Source of the DNA: CAYMEK01 sp964389305 | GTDB lineage: Bacteria; Spirochaetota; Spirochaetia; SZUA-6; DRHE01 | DNA length: 64,000 nucleotides | Assembly (NCBI GenBank): GCA_964389305.1 | Contig: CAYMEK010000013.1 | Span: 11,779-75,778 of the forward strand | Reading direction: 5' to 3' | Part shown: positions 1 through 8,101 of the stretch, piece by piece | Layout of the letters: each line of letters begins with the position of its first letter | How positions within the stretch are numbered: position 1 is the stretch's first letter | Notes under the pieces: model-generated | The model's input: the letters and a program-made list of their open reading frames with translations, nothing else | What the model was told of the DNA's origin: nothing | The model's database searches: none | Position numbers and translations under genes: made by a program

Positions 1-729
1 CGTTCCGACCAGGGCGGGTATCTTGCGGAACAGGCTGTAGATGGACTGCTCAGACTCCGCTGCGCCTGTTCCCTGCTGCCAGGCGCCGACTAGCGCAAGC
101 TGTCCTTCGGGCAGAGTGCAGAGGGCCAGGCGGGTGGTCTTGCTTACTGCAGCGATCAGTTTCTTACGAATGAGATCGCAGGCGCCGAGCTGTCGGGAGA
201 GCAGCTCTTTTTCGCCGAGCTGGCTGTCAAAGACCAGCAGGGCGCCCGCGAAAACGGCGTTGGAGATGAACGCCTCCGCGTCGTGGTCGATCGAAAGCGT
301 ATTGTGAAACAGGGCGTTAAGATGAGCTTCGAACTCGTGATTCAAGCGAAGAAAGTCCTGCTTGTTGGTTCGCCAGATTCTCCGCACAACCTGTGAGAGC
401 TCCTCCGGGCTGACCGGTTTTAAAAGGTAGTCCTCCGCGCCCAACTCGATGGCCCGCTTGGCGAAATCGAAAGAGGAGTAGCTGGTAAGGATGATCCACC
501 TCGTATGCGGCGAAAGGGATCTGGCCCTCGCTATGGCCTCCAAGCCATTGAGCCTCGGCATCTTGATGTCAACAAAGGCCAGGTCCGGATGCGTGCTGCA
601 CACCTTCTCGATCATCTCCGGACCGTCTCTGGCCAGCTGGATCGAGCGAGCCGGTCCCTCGATTTCTTCGAGCATGCTTTTTAGAGAGTAACGAACCAGC
701 TTCTCGTCGTCGGCTATCAGGATGACCAT
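1..729 (-). CDS. Response regulator (YesN-like), C-terminus beyond window
   Basis: Receiver protein of a two-component system; 243 residues are visible and the gene runs off the left edge. Read directly from the reverse strand, it starts MVILIADDEK and has the acidic pair D7/D8, phospho-acceptor D54 in FVDIKMP, T82 and K104 (LLKPVS), so the receiver domain is complete. The next 120 residues are a linker without a motif I know. The start codon overlaps the stop of the upstream kinase (TGATG), so the two are translationally coupled. The kinase is of the YesM/LytS type, and its usual partners carry a C-terminal AraC helix-turn-helix. That part is outside the window, so the DNA-binding class is inferred. 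Confidence 0.85.
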   Translation of the reverse strand, partial: MVILIADDEKLVRYSLKSMLEEIEGPARSIQLARDGPEMIEKVCSTHPDLAFVDIKMPRLNGLEAIARARSLSPHTRWIILTSYSSFDFAKRAIELGAEDYLLKPVSPEELSQVVRRIWRTNKQDFLRLNHEFEAHLNALFHNTLSIDHDAEAFISNAVFAGALLVFDSQLGEKELLSRQLGACDLIRKKLIAAVSKTTRLALCTLPEGQLALVGAWQQGTGAAESEQSIYSLFRKIPALVGT

Positions 730-2720
730 CACAGTCGCCCGTCTTGCTCTACGATCTCCATGGCAACACACGCCCCTCTCCCTGGGCGGCTCTCGATCTC
801 CAGCGAGGCTTGGGCGTAGGCAATCAACAACCTCTCCTTCACATTCGCCAGCCCTATGTGCCTGCCCTCCGTTTCAATCTCGGTCCTGAATCCCACGCCA
901 TTGTCAGTAATGGAAATTCTCAGCTTCATGGAGCCGTTTCTTCGGATTCGTCGGGCCGCGATCTGCAGTTTTCCCGGACTGCCCAGCGGCTCGATACCGT
1001 GAATGATGGCGTTTTCCACCAGGGGCTGCAGGATAAGCTTCGGGAGGCGGCAGGAACCGGCCTCTTCGTCACAGTGGATCTCGACTGCCAGCCGTTCCTG
1101 GAAACGGATCTGCTGGAGCTCGCAGTATTTCTTGATGAACTGCAGCTCTTCGGTTACGGTTGTCCAGTCATTCTGCTCCAGGGTATATCGCAGCATGCCT
1201 TTGAGGGCAAATATCGCCTTCTCCAGGGACTTGCGGTCTCCCATACGGTTCAGACCGATCAGGCTGTTGAGCAGGTTGTAAAGGAAGTGCGGCTGGATCT
1301 GTGATTGGAGCGCCTTATATTCCGCCTCCCTTCTCTCCAGCAGCTCCTTGTATTTGAAGAAATTGTCCAGGATAAGGGCGGCGTAGTCGCCGAAGGTGCT
1401 GAAATTGGTATAGTCGAGGTCGGTCAGTGCACCGTCCGGACCGTAGGTGAGGATGCAAAGCACCCCGAGCAGCCGCTGCGAGACGACCAGGGGTATGGCC
1501 AGCAGAGATCCCACTTCAAGCTCTGGATTGAACGTTGAAGTTCCCTCCCAGTGCTCGACATCCCGTATATATAGAGGCTTCAGCCTGGAGAATACTCCCT
1601 CGAGGGACAAAACCGCCTCCGGGTCGCCGTTCTCGTTCTGGCAGGCGGCTTTAACCACCTCTTCCGGCAGCTCTGTATCCATAGGGAAGGGAAAGATCCC
1701 GGCTGCTTTCCCGACCACTATGGTTCCGTGTTCGGTTTTCATCAGGACGGCGGCCCCGTCTGCGTTGGAATCATTGACGGCCGATTCCACGATCAGCTCG
1801 AGAATTCTCCGGAAGCTCAATCTCTCGGTAATTGATTTGCCGACATCGCGCATCAGGTTCAGAACCGAATCCACATTCCGCTTCAGATCCTTCATGAACA
1901 GGTTGAAATTGCCGGCCAAAAGTCCGAATTCGTCCTTGGCGCGAATATCGAGCTGGGCGGTAAAATCACCCAAAGAAACCCTGTGGAAACCCTCTTCGAC
2001 GCTCCTGATTCGCTGCGAGATCAGCCGGGCGAGCAGCAGCGAGAGAACCATGGCGATCACACCGATAAGGGCGGTTAGACCCCAGAACAGAATGATGATC
2101 TGCCGGCGGATGATCGAGCTTTGCTCCTGAAGCGAGCGCACGAAGTGGCTCAGAAAGCTCTCGAAGTTGTTGGTCAGATAATACGAAGTATCTCGGACTT
2201 CCTCAAAAAAAAGGGGGATCGACGGATCCTGTCCCGTCTGCAGCTGCTTGTACAGGCTTTCTTCTCCGAGCGCCCCGGAATCGACCAGGCGGTCCAAATT
2301 TCTCTGGAAGGCGGTGATTCGATCGAAGGCCTTGTCGCTCATTACCTGGGCCACCGTATAGGCATCCCGAAGCTCCTCTTCGCGAAGCAGGCTCTTTACC
2401 CGCGGGGAGTCCATAAAGTCGTAAAAAGCGATTTGAAAATCGGACACCACAGTGCTGAAATTCCGCCGAGTGGTCTGGAAACGCGGGGTATGGAGGACAT
2501 CCTTCAAAAGCCGGTAGGTCTGCGGGGTGAACAGATCGAACATCAGGTCTTTCATCAGGCTGTGGAGGCTGCGGGCTTCCGCGATAAGCTCGACGCCGTT
2601 TTCGATCGTCTCACCGAGCCGGTCGATCTCGTTCATGGTCCACAGTGAGACGCTGGAGATAACGATCACGCTCAGCAGCACGATTCCGGTAAACAGGATT
2701 ATCTTGGTCTTGATCTTCAC
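729..2720 (-). CDS. YesM/LytS-type sensor histidine kinase with HAMP and GAF domains
   Basis: Membrane sensor kinase of 663 residues. TM1 is at about 7-27 and TM2 at about 206-231, enclosing a helical periplasmic sensor of about 175 residues. HAMP (about 231-285), GAF (about 300-455), the His_kinase domain with H478 in QIQPHFLYN, and an ATPase domain with N570 (VENAIIHG) and a DNGVGF box follow. It phosphorylates the response regulator whose start overlaps its stop. The start is GTG, because an in-frame TAA lies four codons upstream. An AGGAG lies directly against it, too close for normal initiation, and a TATAAT ends only 8 bases upstream. It is divergent from rhamnose mutarotase, which hints at sugar-responsive control; the ligand is unknown. 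Confidence 0.88.
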   Translation of the reverse strand: MKIKTKIILFTGIVLLSVIVISSVSLWTMNEIDRLGETIENGVELIAEARSLHSLMKDLMFDLFTPQTYRLLKDVLHTPRFQTTRRNFSTVVSDFQIAFYDFMDSPRVKSLLREEELRDAYTVAQVMSDKAFDRITAFQRNLDRLVDSGALGEESLYKQLQTGQDPSIPLFFEEVRDTSYYLTNNFESFLSHFVRSLQEQSSIIRRQIIILFWGLTALIGVIAMVLSLLLARLISQRIRSVEEGFHRVSLGDFTAQLDIRAKDEFGLLAGNFNLFMKDLKRNVDSVLNLMRDVGKSITERLSFRRILELIVESAVNDSNADGAAVLMKTEHGTIVVGKAAGIFPFPMDTELPEEVVKAACQNENGDPEAVLSLEGVFSRLKPLYIRDVEHWEGTSTFNPELEVGSLLAIPLVVSQRLLGVLCILTYGPDGALTDLDYTNFSTFGDYAALILDNFFKYKELLERREAEYKALQSQIQPHFLYNLLNSLIGLNRMGDRKSLEKAIFALKGMLRYTLEQNDWTTVTEELQFIKKYCELQQIRFQERLAVEIHCDEEAGSCRLPKLILQPLVENAIIHGIEPLGSPGKLQIAARRIRRNGSMKLRISITDNGVGFRTEIETEGRHIGLANVKERLLIAYAQASLEIESRPGRGACVAMEIVEQDGRL

Positions 2721-2728
2721 TCCTGAAC

Positions 2729-2736
2729 ATTATAAT
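2729..2736. promoter_or_regulatory. Shared palindromic -10 element between kinase and rhaM
   Basis: The octamer ATTATAAT contains a perfect TATAAT on each strand (2731-2736 forward, 2734-2729 reverse) in the 60-base gap between the divergent kinase and rhaM genes. No good -35 is visible on either side (weak TTGATC at 2710-2715 for the forward direction). This is consistent with activator-dependent, mutually exclusive transcription, but that is inference. Confidence 0.35.
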
Positions 2737-2780
2737 AGAAACACTGAAGAAAATAAAATCCCCAGGAGGGAGGTCACACC

Positions 2781-3095
2781 GTGAGGCGCCTTGCGTTCAA
2801 GATGATGCTAAAACCGGGATGCGAGAAGGAGTATAAACGAAGGCACGATGAAATCTGGCCGCAGCTCGCCGAAGAAATCAGAAAAGCCGGGATATACGAC
2901 TATTCCATTTTCCTGGACGAGGAGAGCCTTAGTCTGTTCGCCTGCCAGAAACTGCGCGCGCGAAACTCATCCGGGCAGCTTCCGGAAAAGGAAATCATGA
3001 GAAAATGGTGGGCGTACATGAAGGACATCATGGAAACCAATCCCGACGATTCACCGATCGCCGTTCCATTGAAAGAGGTATTTCATCTTGATTGA
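2781..3095 (+). CDS. rhaM: L-rhamnose mutarotase
   Basis: Cytoplasmic enzyme that interconverts the alpha and beta anomers of L-rhamnose, so that the isomerase sees its preferred form. The 104 residues match the usual length of RhaM (YiiL family). Family features are visible: an N-terminal FKMMLKPGCEKEYKRRHDEIWP helix region, DYSIFLDE, and a C-terminal WWAYMKDIM...FHLD. The start is GTG at 2781 behind a strong AGGAGGGAGG. It is divergent from the YesM/YesN-like system and convergent with the SDR (33-base gap). The other rhamnose genes lie at 38-46 kb, so the pathway is split in this window. Confidence 0.9.
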   Translation: MRRLAFKMMLKPGCEKEYKRRHDEIWPQLAEEIRKAGIYDYSIFLDEESLSLFACQKLRARNSSGQLPEKEIMRKWWAYMKDIMETNPDDSPIAVPLKEVFHLD

Positions 3096-3128
3096 TCCCA
3101 AGCTCTGGCCGATTATCTCCGGCCGCTC

Positions 3129-3890
3129 CTACTGCGCGGTATAGCCGCCGTCGATAACCAGGGCGGAGCCGGTAGCGTACTCCAGCTCTTCGCCGGCCAA
3201 AACCAGGATGGCAGCGGCGATCTCCTCGGGACGCCCCAGCCGGTCGGCCGGACGGCACTCCTCCAGCATCCTGCGAGCTTTTTCCGGATCCTTCTCCTTG
3301 CTCAGCGCGGCGACCACCAGGGGAGTAGCCGTGGTGCCTGGACAGACGCTGTTGGCTCGTATTCCCTTGGCGGCGAAATCCACGGCGATGGACTTGGTCA
3401 GCATCATGACCGCAGCCTTGGACACATTGTAGACCACCTGGTTCTTGATGGCCGCGATCCCTGCCTCGGAAGCCACATTGACGATAGCGCCCTTTCCCGC
3501 CTTGGCCATTTCCGGAAGCACGTACTTGCAGCACAGGAACACTCCGGTGAGGTTCACCGCCAGGATAGCTTCCCACTGCTCCTCGGAGGTGCTGACCGCA
3601 TCTCCTTTCGTGTAGATGCCGGCGTTGTTGACCAGTATGTCGATGCGGCCGTAGCGCTTCAGCGTATCCTCAACCAGGCGCTTCACTTCCTCGGTTTTGG
3701 CTACGTTCACCTGCACATGGAAGGCGTCCCCGCCGGCCTCCCGGATCCGTTCCACGGTCTCGTTTCCCAATGTCTTGTCCAGATCCGCCACGACCACCTT
3801 GGCTCCCGCCTCCGCAAAGCGCAGCGCGGTGGCCCGGCCGATGCCGGCGCCGGCCCCGGTAACGATCGCCACCTTGTCATCCAGTCTCAT
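3129..3890 (-). CDS. Short-chain dehydrogenase/reductase (classical SDR)
   Basis: NAD(P)-dependent oxidoreductase of 253 residues, a full-length classical SDR. It has the Rossmann glycine motif TGAGAGIG (11-18), NNAG (88-91), catalytic S141, Y154 and K158 (YNVSK), and PG after the active site. D36 in VVADLD at the end of beta-2 suggests NAD(H) preference. The start is ATG with AGGAGG eight bases upstream. It is convergent with rhaM and divergent from the sulfatase. A role in sugar or aldehyde oxidation is plausible from the neighbours, but the substrate cannot be read from sequence; an FabG-like role is the alternative. Confidence 0.85.
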   Translation of the reverse strand: MRLDDKVAIVTGAGAGIGRATALRFAEAGAKVVVADLDKTLGNETVERIREAGGDAFHVQVNVAKTEEVKRLVEDTLKRYGRIDILVNNAGIYTKGDAVSTSEEQWEAILAVNLTGVFLCCKYVLPEMAKAGKGAIVNVASEAGIAAIKNQVVYNVSKAAVMMLTKSIAVDFAAKGIRANSVCPGTTATPLVVAALSKEKDPEKARRMLEECRPADRLGRPEEIAAAILVLAGEELEYATGSALVIDGGYTAQ

Positions 3891-4179
3891 CTCACTCGCC
3901 TCCTGTCTTTTCTCTGCCCTTCGAGCCCCCCTCTCTTATTATCTGTTCCTGTATTTTATCTTTTCATATCATTTGTTCACATCTAAACACGGAATCCAGG
4001 CATTGTCAAACCATGACGGTTGATAGGTGATCGGACCGAAGCTTCGCCCGAAAAACACAGGCGCCCGGTCTACACGTAGACGCAGGCTGAATAATCACCG
4101 CCCGGCCAGGAAACAACGCCGCCCGGCCGATCCGCCGTTGCATCCGCAAGTGATCTATGGCATCATCTGCACACGTTTC

Positions 4180-5835
4180 ATGAACCGCCGGATCAAGAAA
4201 TTATTTTTCCCGCTGACACTTGCCGCCGGGCTGCTCCTGTTCCTGTTCTGGCCCTTCTCCAGCCGTCGCTGGGACATTGCTTTCGATCAGGAGATGATCG
4301 ACAGCAAGAACAGGTACCTGGCCGGATTGTCCGCCGCGCACCGGCATGCCGGATCGCTGTCATTTGGGACAACCGAGATGAGGCGTCCCAATATCATTCT
4401 CATGACTGCGGACGACCTGGGGAAAATGGACGTATCTCTGTACGGGGGGACGGCCTTGGAAACGCCCCATATCGATTCTATCGGTACCCAGGGCGTGACC
4501 TTCACCGAAGGGTATGCCACTGCGGCCATCTGCTGTCCCTCGCGAGCGGGGCTCATGACCGGAAGAGACCAGAACCGCTTCGGATTTACCTGCCACATGA
4601 TCGACATCTACCTTCGCAACCGAGCTATGTATTGGCTTACCAGGGCTTTCGTCGACACCGACAACATGACCCCCGTGTACCAGAAAGCGGTGCCCAGGCG
4701 GGCGGAGCTCTGGAAACAGGGCCTTCCCCCTTCCGAAATTACTCTGGGCGAGCTGCTTCACAGCGCCGGCTATCACACCGGCATTGTTGGCAAGTGGCAT
4801 CTGGGTTATAACGAGATCCATCACCCGAACCAGCGGGGCTTCGACTACCAATACGGATTCCTGGAAGCCTTCTCGTTGTACGCCGAAAAGGACAGAACGG
4901 ATATTGTCAACTACGAGCACGATCTTTTCTGGGAAAAGCATATCTGGAGGCAGGGCAGGAAGGGCCCCTGCGCCATCACCAGAAACGGAGAGCCAGTCGA
5001 GGAGGAGGAGTATCTGACCGACGCGATCGCCAGAGAATCCATAGGTTTTATCCGTGATCACCTGGCGCGGCGGGGCTCCGAGCCTTTCTTTCTATACATA
5101 GCCTTCAATGCGCCCCATACCCCGTTTCAGGCGACCAAGGAGTACTACCTGAAATTCTCGCACCTCGAGAACCAGGCCCAACGAGTCTACTGTGCCATGG
5201 TCTCCCAGTTGGACGACGCGGTGGGCAAAATTCTGCGGGAAGTGGAAGAGCCGGACGTCGCCGAAAACACGCTGGTAATCTTTTCCAGCGATAACGGGGG
5301 AGCGGTATATACAGGAGGTACCACCAACGCCCCTCTAAAAGGAGGAAAGATGACCCATTTCGAGGGGGGTCTCAATGTCCCCTTCTTGATGCGCTGGAAA
5401 GGCGTGATCCCGGCGGGAACGATCATCGATGATCCGGTCATCCAGACGGACTTGTTTGCTACCGTCGCCGCCGCCTCCGGCTCTCCTTTGCCTCGAGACA
5501 GGCTCTACGACGGGGTGGATTTACTGCCTTTCATCCTGGGCGCAAAAACGGGAGGGCCGCATTCCGTTCTACACTGGAAAACCTACTACGGCAGCATCAT
5601 ACGCCAGGGACCCTGGAAACTGCTGATCAACAGCCGAACCGGATTGGTCCACCTCTACAACCTCGAGGAAGACAAAAGCGAGACGAGCGATCGCTCTGCA
5701 GCCAGGCCCGAGGTATTGCAGGAACTCAGGCAGGAGATCCGACGCTGGGAGCAGCAACTCCCCGATCCTCTCTGGCCGCCTTTAATGGAGATCCGCTGGG
5801 AAATCGACGGCGAGGAAGTCATCTTTCCCCTCTAG
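4180..5835 (+). CDS. Type I sulfatase, signal-anchored
   Basis: Arylsulfatase-family hydrolase (alkaline phosphatase superfamily) of 551 residues from the ATG at 4180, which directly precedes a basic stretch and a hydrophobic segment (about 8-23), a signal peptide or membrane anchor. Metal-binding aspartates sit in ILMTADDLG. The sulfatase signature is CCPSR with C118, the residue that maturation converts to formylglycine; GKWHLGY follows. A cysteine-type sulfatase can be matured by FGE or by the radical-SAM anSME; neither gene is in the window. The stop codon shares the palindrome CTAG with the stop of the convergent response regulator. Likely a periplasmic or surface enzyme acting on sulfated glycans, which would suit a rhamnose-utilising neighbourhood. 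An in-frame upstream extension to 4027 exists but has low-complexity basic sequence and no Shine-Dalgarno. Confidence 0.87.
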   Translation: MNRRIKKLFFPLTLAAGLLLFLFWPFSSRRWDIAFDQEMIDSKNRYLAGLSAAHRHAGSLSFGTTEMRRPNIILMTADDLGKMDVSLYGGTALETPHIDSIGTQGVTFTEGYATAAICCPSRAGLMTGRDQNRFGFTCHMIDIYLRNRAMYWLTRAFVDTDNMTPVYQKAVPRRAELWKQGLPPSEITLGELLHSAGYHTGIVGKWHLGYNEIHHPNQRGFDYQYGFLEAFSLYAEKDRTDIVNYEHDLFWEKHIWRQGRKGPCAITRNGEPVEEEEYLTDAIARESIGFIRDHLARRGSEPFFLYIAFNAPHTPFQATKEYYLKFSHLENQAQRVYCAMVSQLDDAVGKILREVEEPDVAENTLVIFSSDNGGAVYTGGTTNAPLKGGKMTHFEGGLNVPFLMRWKGVIPAGTIIDDPVIQTDLFATVAAASGSPLPRDRLYDGVDLLPFILGAKTGGPHSVLHWKTYYGSIIRQGPWKLLINSRTGLVHLYNLEEDKSETSDRSAARPEVLQELRQEIRRWEQQLPDPLWPPLMEIRWEIDGEEVIFPL

Positions 5836-6203
5836 GGAGACCGCACGTAGCTACGGATCAGTTTGACCAGCCGGTCGATCTTGATCGGCTTGTTGATGAA
5901 CTCCTCCGCCTTGACGTCTTCCTTGTTGAAGTCGAAGGCATACTCCCTGTTGATCGCAGTCAGCACGAAAACAGGGATTTTAGGGAACCTGGATTTGATC
6001 TCCGTGGCAGCCTCGAAGCCCCGAGTCTTTTTCTCCGGAAACATCACGTCCAGCAGGATCAGGTCGGGCGACACCCGATCAATCAACTCCATCCCCTTTT
6101 CTACCGTGTCCGCAGAGTGGATTTCGAATCCCTCGTATTCCAGCAGAGAGCCCGTCGTTTCGAGTATATCCAGATCGTCGTCAATGATCAGTATCTTGCT
6201 CAT
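5832..6203 (-). CDS. Stand-alone receiver-domain response regulator
   Basis: Single-domain response regulator of 123 residues with no output domain. D8/D9, phospho-acceptor D52 (LLDVMFP), T82 and K105 (INKPI) are all present. The loop after D52 has an EKKTRGFE insertion, typical of receivers that act by protein contact. It overlaps the 3' end of the upstream kinase by 23 bases and is surely its partner. CheY-like or phosphorelay signalling is possible. It ends tail-to-tail with the sulfatase inside a shared CTAG. Confidence 0.9.
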   Translation of the reverse strand: MSKILIIDDDLDILETTGSLLEYEGFEIHSADTVEKGMELIDRVSPDLILLDVMFPEKKTRGFEAATEIKSRFPKIPVFVLTAINREYAFDFNKEDVKAEEFINKPIKIDRLVKLIRSYVRSP

Positions 6204-7548
6204 GGCTTCCTCCTGCAGGCAGAAATATATGAAAGGTTGAGCCCTTGTTCAATTCCGAATAGACGCTCATCCGGCCATTGAGAGACTCCACCGCCCGTTT
6301 AACGATCGGCAACCCCAAACCTGTCCCGTCCCGCTCCAGCTCTCGGGCCTTGCGGGTGCGGTAGAACTCTTCGAATATCTTGTCCATCTCTTCCGGTTCG
6401 ATCCCGTATCCCTGATCCCTGACTGACAGGTGTATCTCCTGCCCGTCCCGCTGAGCGTTCACGGCGATGGACGTGAAGTCGGGTGAGTACTTGATCGCGT
6501 TGTTGATCAGATTGCTGAGGATGATGTTCAGAAGGTCCCGGCTGCAGTACAACTTGAGCTTCTCAGAGCAGTTGGAGGACAGCTCAATGTTCTTCCGCAT
6601 GGCCTGGCTGGAGTGGCTGTCGAGCTGGTTGTCGATGATCTCTCTCAGGTGCAGCTCGCTTTGCGTGTAGCAAACCTCCTCGTCGGATTTCATATAGGCG
6701 TAGTCGATCATCTCATCGATAATCTGTAACAGATTCTCGGTACGCCGGTCCGCCTTGTGCAGCAGCTCACCAGCTTTGGGTGTCATCTTGCCTCCTATAC
6801 CCCTGAGCAGCATCTCGTGATAGCCGTTCATAGCAGCGATCGGACCTCTGATCTCATGGGTCACCTGGAGAATGAAATTGCTCTTAATTCTGTCCAACTC
6901 CTTGTAGCGATTCAGCTCCACCTCGACCCGCCGTCCCTTCTCGGCGATCCTGCGTTTGATGCTGGTTATCAAATACGCGGATATGGCCAGGGTCGAGCAA
7001 AGTCCGATAGCCCGGGGTAGATACAGCCGGAAATAACCGGCATCCAGGCTGCCGGTCAAGGGGTAGTGCGGAATGAGCCGAAAATATTCGGCAAAGGAAA
7101 CACCCACAAACAGGGCAATCAGGACGCTTACATAAATGAATACGACGTCCGGGGAGAAGATGAAGGAGGTAAGCATGATGTGAAACACGAAGAAGTAGGC
7201 AAAAGGATTCTCGAGAAAACCGGTGAAGTAGATCAGAAAAAAAAGTAGGGTATAGTCACAGACGATCTGGATATGGAGAAACGCCGCCAGTTCCCGGCGG
7301 GATAGGCTGCCTTTTTTAATGGCAAGGAAGTAAACCGTAAACAGCAGATTGATCAGGCCGAGCAGTCCGGTAAGGAGGAAGAGCAGGGTGTAGGGCAAAG
7401 GATATTCAAGCTGGAAACATACGAAGAACAGGCTCGCCAGCACGCCGAGTGCTGCAATCCAGCGCAGGGTGATAAACCAGCCGATTATTCTATTCAGGTC
7501 CGTGTACTCGCTGCTGTCGATCTTGGAACCCCGCCGTAGGGTTTGCAT
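6181..7548 (-). CDS. Membrane histidine kinase with multi-pass sensor
   Basis: Sensor kinase of 455 residues. The N-terminal half (about 20-195) holds about six hydrophobic helices with almost no periplasmic loop, so it is a 6TM-type sensor that probably detects something in or at the membrane. HisKA with H231 (VTHEIRGP) follows, then a HATPase domain with NLINNAIKYS, DQGYGI and GTGLGLPIV boxes. All kinase motifs are intact. The receiver overlaps its end by 23 bases. A gap of only 19 bases separates its start from the upstream helical protein gene, so the three probably form one operon. Confidence 0.9.
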   Translation of the reverse strand: MQTLRRGSKIDSSEYTDLNRIIGWFITLRWIAALGVLASLFFVCFQLEYPLPYTLLFLLTGLLGLINLLFTVYFLAIKKGSLSRRELAAFLHIQIVCDYTLLFFLIYFTGFLENPFAYFFVFHIMLTSFIFSPDVVFIYVSVLIALFVGVSFAEYFRLIPHYPLTGSLDAGYFRLYLPRAIGLCSTLAISAYLITSIKRRIAEKGRRVEVELNRYKELDRIKSNFILQVTHEIRGPIAAMNGYHEMLLRGIGGKMTPKAGELLHKADRRTENLLQIIDEMIDYAYMKSDEEVCYTQSELHLREIIDNQLDSHSSQAMRKNIELSSNCSEKLKLYCSRDLLNIILSNLINNAIKYSPDFTSIAVNAQRDGQEIHLSVRDQGYGIEPEEMDKIFEEFYRTRKARELERDGTGLGLPIVKRAVESLNGRMSVYSELNKGSTFHIFLPAGGSHEQDTDH

Positions 7549-7567
7549 GCGCCTGTTCTATGGCAGC

Positions 7568-8023
7568 TCAGGGCGTCGAATGGAGCTCCCCGCTGAGATG
7601 GCGTATCTCCTCGAGCTGCTCCTCCTTGAACCGGGCCAGGGACTCGAACAACTCTTTTTGTGTCCGGCTGATCAGGTTGTCGGCTATGCGCGAGTATATG
7701 TTTTTCAGCTTCTCCTCGTAGTCCAGAAGATGCTCGAAGATATCTGCAGGGGCCGCTTCCCGGCGGATCTTTCCTACCGGAATCAGCTCATCATCCTGAT
7801 AACTCGGGGCATAGCGTACCCACTCTGTCTTGCCGAAACGCTCGACTTCGATTCCCTTGAGGATCTCCAGCTTTTCTATCAGCTTTTCTCGCAGCGTCCG
7901 TACCGTTCGCTTGGACTCCCCGCTTTTAAGGGCGTATTCGGCTACATCGTAGAAGTCTTTAAGCTTGTTCTCCCAGGTCAGGGTAATCTTGAGGATTTCC
8001 CCCAGATCTTTGAAAGCGATCAT
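7568..8023 (-). CDS. Helical protein resembling ferritin-like/rubrerythrin fold
   Basis: Protein of 151 residues, almost all amphipathic helix, soluble. Two helix pairs are visible, one at about 12-58 (WENKLKDFYDVAEYAL) and one at about 97-145 (LDYEEKLKNIYSRIADN), separated by a Pro-rich linker. The repeated E-x2-L-K-x2-Y pattern recalls diiron ferritin-like domains, but I cannot see a full ExxH set, so metal binding is unproven. It starts with ATG behind GGAGAGGAA and lies 19 bases upstream of the membrane kinase, pointing to a shared transcript and perhaps an accessory role in sensing. The function is unknown. Confidence 0.6.
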   Translation of the reverse strand: MIAFKDLGEILKITLTWENKLKDFYDVAEYALKSGESKRTVRTLREKLIEKLEILKGIEVERFGKTEWVRYAPSYQDDELIPVGKIRREAAPADIFEHLLDYEEKLKNIYSRIADNLISRTQKELFESLARFKEEQLEEIRHLSGELHSTP

Positions 8024-8101
8024 GCACCGTTCCTCTCCGCGGCGTACAATGTCTGTATTAATCGAAGCCCATTATAGTGAATCGGGACGGCTTATTCTAC
8101 G

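Noticed and set aside
4027..4179. N-terminal extension of the sulfatase to 602 residues
   Set aside because: The added 51 residues are basic and low in complexity, have no Shine-Dalgarno, and would bury the signal sequence that begins at 4180.
5832..5835. Shared CTAG stop of sulfatase and response regulator as a regulatory element
   Set aside because: A four-base palindrome at convergent stops is economical packing and needs no special function.
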